From CAZILM01 sp964625325 (GTDB taxonomy: Bacteria; Patescibacteriota; Saccharimonadia; Saccharimonadales; CAYVSP01), in contig CAZVBA010000027.1 of assembly GCA_964625325.1 (NCBI GenBank), positions 1 through 9,482 of the forward strand: a stretch of DNA of 9,482 nt. Direction: 5' to 3'. The translations under genes and the position numbers were made by a program. The notes below the pieces were generated by a model. The model did not search any database, was not told where the DNA came from, and saw only the letters and a program-made list of their open reading frames with translations. Below are positions 6,064 to 9,482 of the stretch, piece after piece (position 1 is the first letter of the stretch; every line of letters starts with the position of its first letter).

Positions 6064-6984
6064 TTAGTTTAGGTAGCCGCGGCTAAATTCGCTACCGCTC
6101 ATCTCGTTTTTGCCGGCCGGCTTGAGCCGGTCAATTACCAGGACGCCGTCTCCTGTCTGTACTGACAATTCTTTTTCCTCTGATACATGTGGTTTGCCAA
6201 TTTCTGTCACCGGTAACCTGTCACCGGTAACCTGTTTTACGTGTGCTTTGGTAATAATAACTTCTTTACCCGCTAGACCAGTGCGTGACTTGGGCCAGTC
6301 AATAAAGGCTCTGATTTCGCGTTCCAACTGCTCAGCCGGCTTGGTCCAATCAAGCAGCCCATCGTCCTTGGTCAGCTTGCGCGAATACGAGACGTTGCGG
6401 CCGGTAATAGTCTGCGGCGCACCTTGGCGCCGGCCTTCGATATAATTCGGTACCTCGGCCTTTAGTAGCGCGTCGCTAAGATTAATTAAGTGTTTTGTCA
6501 GCAGCGGCGTTGTTATGTCGGCGGGCAACTCCAGTTCGCCGTAAGCCAGCAGCGGGCCTTCATCCATCTTTTCGACCAACAGCATTAGGCTGGCGCCGGT
6601 CTGTTTTTGCCCGGAGAGGATGGCGAAAGTAATCGGGTCGGCGCCGCGCCACTCGGGCAGGATCGAAAAGTGGCTATTGATAATACCGAGCGGGAAGTAA
6701 TCGATGACTCCTTGGGAAACGATAATGCCGAAGTCTATCAAAATACCCAGGCGGCTTTTAACGGGTTTAGATGCAAACAATTCATTGAGTTCACGGCCAT
6801 TGGCCGCAGTCAGGACCGGTAGCTTTAGCTTTTCGGCAACGCTTAGTACCGGCACCTCGCCCCTGTGGTGAGGCGCTCTCGGCTTGGTTATAACAGCTTC
6901 AATCGTAAAGTCTTGGGCCAGTAGCTCTAATGACTGGGCGGCCACCGGGCCACTGCCAAAGAACGTTATGCTTGGCCTACGCAT
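6064..6984 (-). CDS. fmt: Methionyl-tRNA formyltransferase
   Basis: Transfers a formyl group from 10-formyltetrahydrofolate to Met-tRNA initiator, giving the substrate for IF2. The protein has 306 residues, close to the usual 310-315. An N-terminal Rossmann-like strand (SITFFGSGPVAAQSLELL) is followed by a folate-binding region and the catalytic loop INSHFSILPEWRGADPI. The catalytic Asn103, His105 and Asp141 (in KMDEG) correspond to E. coli N106, H108 and D144. The C-terminal tRNA-binding domain begins around residue 200 (YSRKLTKDDGLLDW, EREIRAFIDWP). I chose ATG 6984. GGAGG (6993-6989) lies 4 nt upstream, whereas ATG 6987 would leave only 1 nt, and TTG 7008 adds seven residues untypical of the family. 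A heptamer repeat lies in the C-terminal domain. It follows def, the classic partner. The spacer to def is 170 bp and holds a large hairpin. Confidence 0.95.
   Translation of the reverse strand: MRRPSITFFGSGPVAAQSLELLAQDFTIEAVITKPRAPHHRGEVPVLSVAEKLKLPVLTAANGRELNELFASKPVKSRLGILIDFGIIVSQGVIDYFPLGIINSHFSILPEWRGADPITFAILSGQKQTGASLMLLVEKMDEGPLLAYGELELPADITTPLLTKHLINLSDALLKAEVPNYIEGRRQGAPQTITGRNVSYSRKLTKDDGLLDWTKPAEQLEREIRAFIDWPKSRTGLAGKEVIITKAHVKQVTGDRLPVTEIGKPHVSEEKELSVQTGDGVLVIDRLKPAGKNEMSGSEFSRGYLN
6204..6235. repeat. Heptamer tandem repeat inside fmt
   Basis: Four 7-bp units of the pattern C(T/G)GT(C/A)AC run head to tail, alternating CTGTCAC and CGGTAAC (a 14-bp unit present twice), followed by a partial unit CTGT. 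It encodes fmt residues of about 250-260 (QVTGDRLPVTE). Because 14 is not a multiple of 3, the two copies are read in different frames. Confidence 0.85.
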
Positions 6985-6988
6985 CATC

Positions 6989-6993
6989 CCTCC
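6989..6993 (-). promoter_or_regulatory. Ribosome-binding site of fmt
   Basis: GGAGG on the - strand, 4 nt before ATG 6984 and 1 nt before ATG 6987. It decides the start in favour of 6984. It lies directly after the T run of a possible attenuator. Confidence 0.65.
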
Positions 6994-7020
6994 AAAAAGC
7001 CAAAACAAGTGTGGCTTGTT
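6994..7020 (-). promoter_or_regulatory. Possible attenuator in front of fmt
   Basis: On the - strand, AAGCCA (7017-7012) can pair with TGGCTT (7002-6997), followed by a T run (6998-6994) that abuts the ribosome-binding site. A competing hairpin pairs AACAAG (7020-7015) with CTTGTT (7009-7004). The two stems share bases and exclude each other, as in a terminator/antiterminator pair. Both stems are only 6 bp, so this is tentative. Confidence 0.3.
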
Positions 7021-7030
7021 TGTAGGGACT

Positions 7031-7131
7031 GAATGGCCAGAGATCGCCGTTTTTCTTCGACATCCCTCGTTCGCCGTAGCTCTCTACGACTCGCTCGGTC
7101 TGCTCGAAAGAACAGCGATTCTGACCTATTC
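7031..7131 (-). repeat. 101-nt imperfect inverted repeat (palindromic element) in the def-fmt spacer
   Basis: The arms 7031-7060 and 7104-7131 pair over 26 positions with small bulges, and a 5-bp apical stem (7075-7079 with 7084-7088) closes a 4-nt loop. Two arm pairs (7037/7124 and 7048/7114) are G-U only in - strand RNA, matching the direction of def-fmt transcription. No T tract follows, so it is not a terminator. It fills most of the 170-bp spacer between def and fmt; the rest is the possible attenuator and ribosome-binding site. Confidence 0.75.
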
Positions 7132-7154
7132 TGCGTAACCCAAGCTGTTGGTAA

Positions 7155-7736
7155 TTAATTCCAGAGTTTGGCATTGTCTTTGACGTCCTTGTCATAGTCT
7201 AACGGCTCCAATTTACCCTCGTCAGTTAGATTAAAGAAACAATCGGGCTTAGTTTTGATGTGGTCAATGAAGACAATGCCGTTGTTGTGGTCTACCTCGT
7301 GCTGCAGCAGTCGGGCCATAAAGCCATCCAGCGTCATCCGGAACTCTTTACCGTTCAGGTTCATAGCCTTGACGCGGATTCTGGTGTGGCGCGGTACTCT
7401 GCCGTACAGGCTGGTGATGCTCAGGCAACCTTCAAAATCTGACTCAACCTTGCCTTCGTACTTGGTAATAACCGGGTTGATAAAAGTGGTGAAGGTACGG
7501 TCGCTTTTATCCTCAAAGTTGTTACGGATAACGACAATACGCAGTGCTACGTCGATCTGAATGGCCGCCAAGGCCACGGCGACCTCGTGCTGGCGGCTGG
7601 CTTCCCAGTCCAGCGTGGCGGCCTCCATATCGGCAATCACTTTCTTAACTTCAGTCGTAACCAGGCCGACTTTTTTAGAGCGCTGCCGCAAATGGGAATT
7701 GGGTAGAGTGATTATATCCTCTTTGGTTGCTGCCAT
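7155..7736 (-). CDS. def: Peptide deformylase
   Basis: A metal-dependent hydrolase that removes formyl from the N-terminal methionine of new proteins at the ribosome. The protein has 193 residues. Motif 2 EGCLS (102-106; Cys104 is the metal ligand) and motif 3 HEVDH (146-150; two His ligands and the catalytic Glu147) are intact. Motif 1 reads AVALAAIQ (53-60), where the usual form is G-x-G-L-A-A-x-Q, so both glycines are alanine. The C-terminal tail of about 30 residues is charged. ATG 7736 was chosen over TTG 7742: it is the normal codon, and a promoter placed just upstream would start transcription almost at it. The stop is TAA 7157-7155. It lies 42 bp after priA, in the order priA-def-fmt known from Firmicutes. 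Confidence 0.95.
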   Translation of the reverse strand: MAATKEDIITLPNSHLRQRSKKVGLVTTEVKKVIADMEAATLDWEASRQHEVAVALAAIQIDVALRIVVIRNNFEDKSDRTFTTFINPVITKYEGKVESDFEGCLSITSLYGRVPRHTRIRVKAMNLNGKEFRMTLDGFMARLLQHEVDHNNGIVFIDHIKTKPDCFFNLTDEGKLEPLDYDKDVKDNAKLWN

Positions 7737-7743
7737 TCCCAAA

Positions 7744-7772
7744 AGTATACCGTATCTGTTAACGGTTGCGAA
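7744..7772 (-). promoter_or_regulatory. Probable promoter of def-fmt, near-leaderless
   Basis: On the - strand, TTCGCA (7772-7767, 4 of 6 matches to the -35 consensus) and TATACT (7749-7744, 5 of 6 to the -10) are separated by 17 bp. Transcription would start around 7738-7736, at or within 2 nt of ATG 7736, giving an essentially leaderless mRNA. It sits in the short spacer after the priA stop. Confidence 0.5.
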
Positions 7773-7778
7773 ATAAGC

Positions 7779-9482
7779 CTACAAGAGGTTTGCCGGATCA
7801 AGGTCATAAATAACATTGCCGGGTAGCTGAGGAATAAGTTCAATCAGTTGTTTACGGTCGCGGGCCTTGACGACCAGCTGCCATTCGTATTTATCGGCCA
7901 CTTTTTCATAAAATGCTGGCGTTGGCCCAATTATTTGGACCGGCCGGCCCAGATTTTTAAGCTTAGACGTTAGTTCCTCGGCGGCTTTTTGGGCGCTGCC
8001 ACGGCTGGCGCGCTTAATGGACAATTTCATCAGAAAGCAAAAGGGCGGGAAGAGAAACGCTTCGCGCTCCTTGAGTTGCTCTTTATAAAACAGCGGCCAA
8101 TTCCTTTTAATGGCCGCCACGACTGCCGGGCCATCCGGCCGATAGCTCTGAATAATAGCTCGACTCTTACGGTGGCCGCGACCGACTCGGCCGATAACCT
8201 GGCTGAGCAGCTGGTAGGTGCGTTCCTCGGCGGTGTAATCTGGCAAGTACAAGCTACTGTCTGCCAATACGACGCCGACGACGCTGAGGCGGGGCAGGTC
8301 CAAGCCCTTGGCCAGCAACTGCGTACCCACCAAAATATCGACATCTCCGGCCTTAACGGCCTCATAGTGCTGTTCAAAGCGCTCTGGTTTGGTGCTGTCG
8401 CTGTCAAAGCGCTGGATGCGCGCTTTCGGGAACAGCTTAGTCAAGCTATCCATCAGCGATTTGGTACCAAAGCTCTTAAATAACAAATCGCTGCTGCTAC
8501 AGACCGGGCAGGCGCTCGGTGTTTCATCATGGAAGCCACAGGTATGGCAGCGCATCAGATGGCTGTCGCCATGGTAGGTCAGCGGCAGGTCGCAGCGCGG
8601 GCAGAGAGCTTGCCAACCGCAGTTTTGGCACATCACCAGCCGGGCCGTACCGCGCCGGTTCAAAAAAATGAGCGATTGTTCACCGTTGGCCAGCGATTGC
8701 TCAATTGATTCAATTAAAACATTGGATAGGTGGGCAGAGCGGGTCAGTTGCGATTTGTCGCGTAGGTCGACAACTTGCAGCGAAACGTCGGCCGGTTTAC
8801 CGGTGGCCAGCTCGGTCATGCGGACAATCGGCGCGGCTTTGGCCTCGGCCAGATAGTATTCGGCAATGGTTGGTGTGGCCGAACCTAGCACCAAGCGAGC
8901 CTGTTGCTGTTTAGCCAAGTAGCCGGCCACCCGTACGGTTTGATAATACGGCGCTTGCTCTTGCTTATAAGCCGGCTCGTGAAACTCATCAACCACAATC
9001 AGTCCGAGATTATGAAACGGTACAAAAAGGGCCGAGCGCGGCCCGACTACCACCATAGGTGTTGGCGACGTTAACACCGACAGCCAGACGGCTCGGCGTT
9101 GAGCATCACCGAGCGTGGAATGTATGACCAGCACTGGGTGAGTAGGCAGGGCTGTTTGAACGGCTTGGACCAGTTGGGGGGTTAGACTGATTTCCGGCGT
9201 CAATATTAGGACAAAGCGGCCGTTTTTAAGCTGCTCGGCGGCCAGTTCGGTATAGACTCTGGTCTTGCCGGTGCCGGTCTCGCCATGTAGCAGGATAGTA
9301 CCAGTTTTAAGATGAGAAATTTTGGTCACGGCTGCTTTTTGGTCAGCCGTCAGCGGCGGTGGAGGTGCGGCCTTGGCTGGCTTTTTGGGTAAGGTTGGCA
9401 GCTTAATTTTTTGCGGCAGACTGGCTGGCAAAAACAGCTGAGCCAACAAACCGAGTGGCGCTGGATAATAAACCTGCAACCA
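7779..9482 (-). CDS. priA: Primosomal protein N' (replication restart helicase PriA), 5' end off the window
   Basis: A 3'-5' DNA helicase that reloads the replisome at stalled forks. The frame is open through the right edge (first codon TGG at 9482), giving 567 residues; full-length PriA is about 730, so the N-terminal 3'-end-binding region is mostly outside. Counting from that Trp: the winged-helix edge (QVYYPAPLGLLAQLFLP), Walker A GETGTGKT (67-74), DEFH box (165-168) followed by EPAYKQEQAPYY, GSAT (200-203), and eight zinc-binding cysteines in four pairs (285/288, 294/297, 312/315, 325/328). Next are GTQLLAKGLD (385-394), motif VI QVIGRVGRG (428-436) and the C-terminal domain with YEWQLVVKAR near the end. 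The DEAH-type box of PriA is usually DEEH; here it is DEFH. TTG 9479 is not a plausible start because the homology continues upstream. The stop is TAG 7781-7779. Confidence 0.96.
   Translation of the reverse strand, partial: WLQVYYPAPLGLLAQLFLPASLPQKIKLPTLPKKPAKAAPPPPLTADQKAAVTKISHLKTGTILLHGETGTGKTRVYTELAAEQLKNGRFVLILTPEISLTPQLVQAVQTALPTHPVLVIHSTLGDAQRRAVWLSVLTSPTPMVVVGPRSALFVPFHNLGLIVVDEFHEPAYKQEQAPYYQTVRVAGYLAKQQQARLVLGSATPTIAEYYLAEAKAAPIVRMTELATGKPADVSLQVVDLRDKSQLTRSAHLSNVLIESIEQSLANGEQSLIFLNRRGTARLVMCQNCGWQALCPRCDLPLTYHGDSHLMRCHTCGFHDETPSACPVCSSSDLLFKSFGTKSLMDSLTKLFPKARIQRFDSDSTKPERFEQHYEAVKAGDVDILVGTQLLAKGLDLPRLSVVGVVLADSSLYLPDYTAEERTYQLLSQVIGRVGRGHRKSRAIIQSYRPDGPAVVAAIKRNWPLFYKEQLKEREAFLFPPFCFLMKLSIKRASRGSAQKAAEELTSKLKNLGRPVQIIGPTPAFYEKVADKYEWQLVVKARDRKQLIELIPQLPGNVIYDLDPANLL

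Noticed and set aside
7006..7008. TTG 7008 as the start of fmt
   Set aside because: It would place the GGAGG ribosome-binding site inside the gene and add residues that do not fit the family; ATG 6984 is better.
6977..7195. A 72-codon - strand frame spanning the large hairpin in the def-fmt spacer
   Set aside because: It overlaps the end of def and the start of fmt in another frame, has no ribosome-binding site, and its openness is explained by the palindrome. It was kept only as a remark in the hairpin finding.
7989..8483. A 164-codon + strand frame opposite priA
   Set aside because: It is antisense to conserved helicase motifs and has no recognisable protein features.
1..9482. CRISPR array, tRNA or rRNA genes, insertion sequence, or TGA recoding
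   Set aside because: No regularly spaced repeats, no cloverleaf or rRNA sequence and no transposase were seen. TGA ends a gene at 145-147 and does not occur inside the clear genes.

Overview
The window is about 9.5 kb of gene-dense bacterial chromosome with the standard code (TGA, TAA and TAG all occur as stops) and a GC content near one half. It looks like a Candidate Phyla Radiation genome, most likely a Candidatus Saccharibacteria (TM7) relative. The reasons are short versions of universal genes (a four-S1-domain ribosomal protein S1, a short IF2), a protein resembling DUF5663, an ROK kinase without the usual zinc motif, and a large proline/glutamate-rich tail-anchored protein of unknown function. 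This placement is inference from gene style and was not checked by search. Two runs of exactly 100 N (1358-1457 and 3660-3759) look like assembly placeholders of unknown true length.

Left part (1-1357): the 3' end of a KGG-repeat stress-type protein on the + strand ends at 132. Its intrinsic terminator (151-187) lies inside the 3' end of the convergent gene. On the - strand, an ROK-family sugar kinase (5' end lost in the first gap) overlaps by 20 bp a small HExxH metallopeptidase-like protein with a C-terminal zinc ribbon. The first gap also hides the divergent promoter region and the start of rpsA.

Middle part (1458-5957, + strand): rpsA, infB (missing part of its domain 3 in the second gap), a 444-residue protein with one C-terminal membrane helix, and a 118-residue DUF5663-like protein. 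The order and short spacings suggest an operon, possibly with a secondary promoter before the last gene.

Right part (6064-9482, - strand): priA (5' end off the window), def and fmt, in the same order as the priA-def-fmt cluster of Firmicutes. The + and - blocks converge on a 106-bp spacer holding two stem-loops.

Functionally the window concentrates translation initiation. Fmt formylates the initiator Met-tRNA, IF2 delivers it to the 30S subunit, S1 helps load mRNA, and peptide deformylase removes the formyl group afterwards. The most unusual non-coding feature is a 101-nt imperfect inverted repeat in the def-fmt spacer (7031-7131), followed by a possible attenuator directly in front of the fmt ribosome-binding site. 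A near-leaderless promoter is proposed for def.
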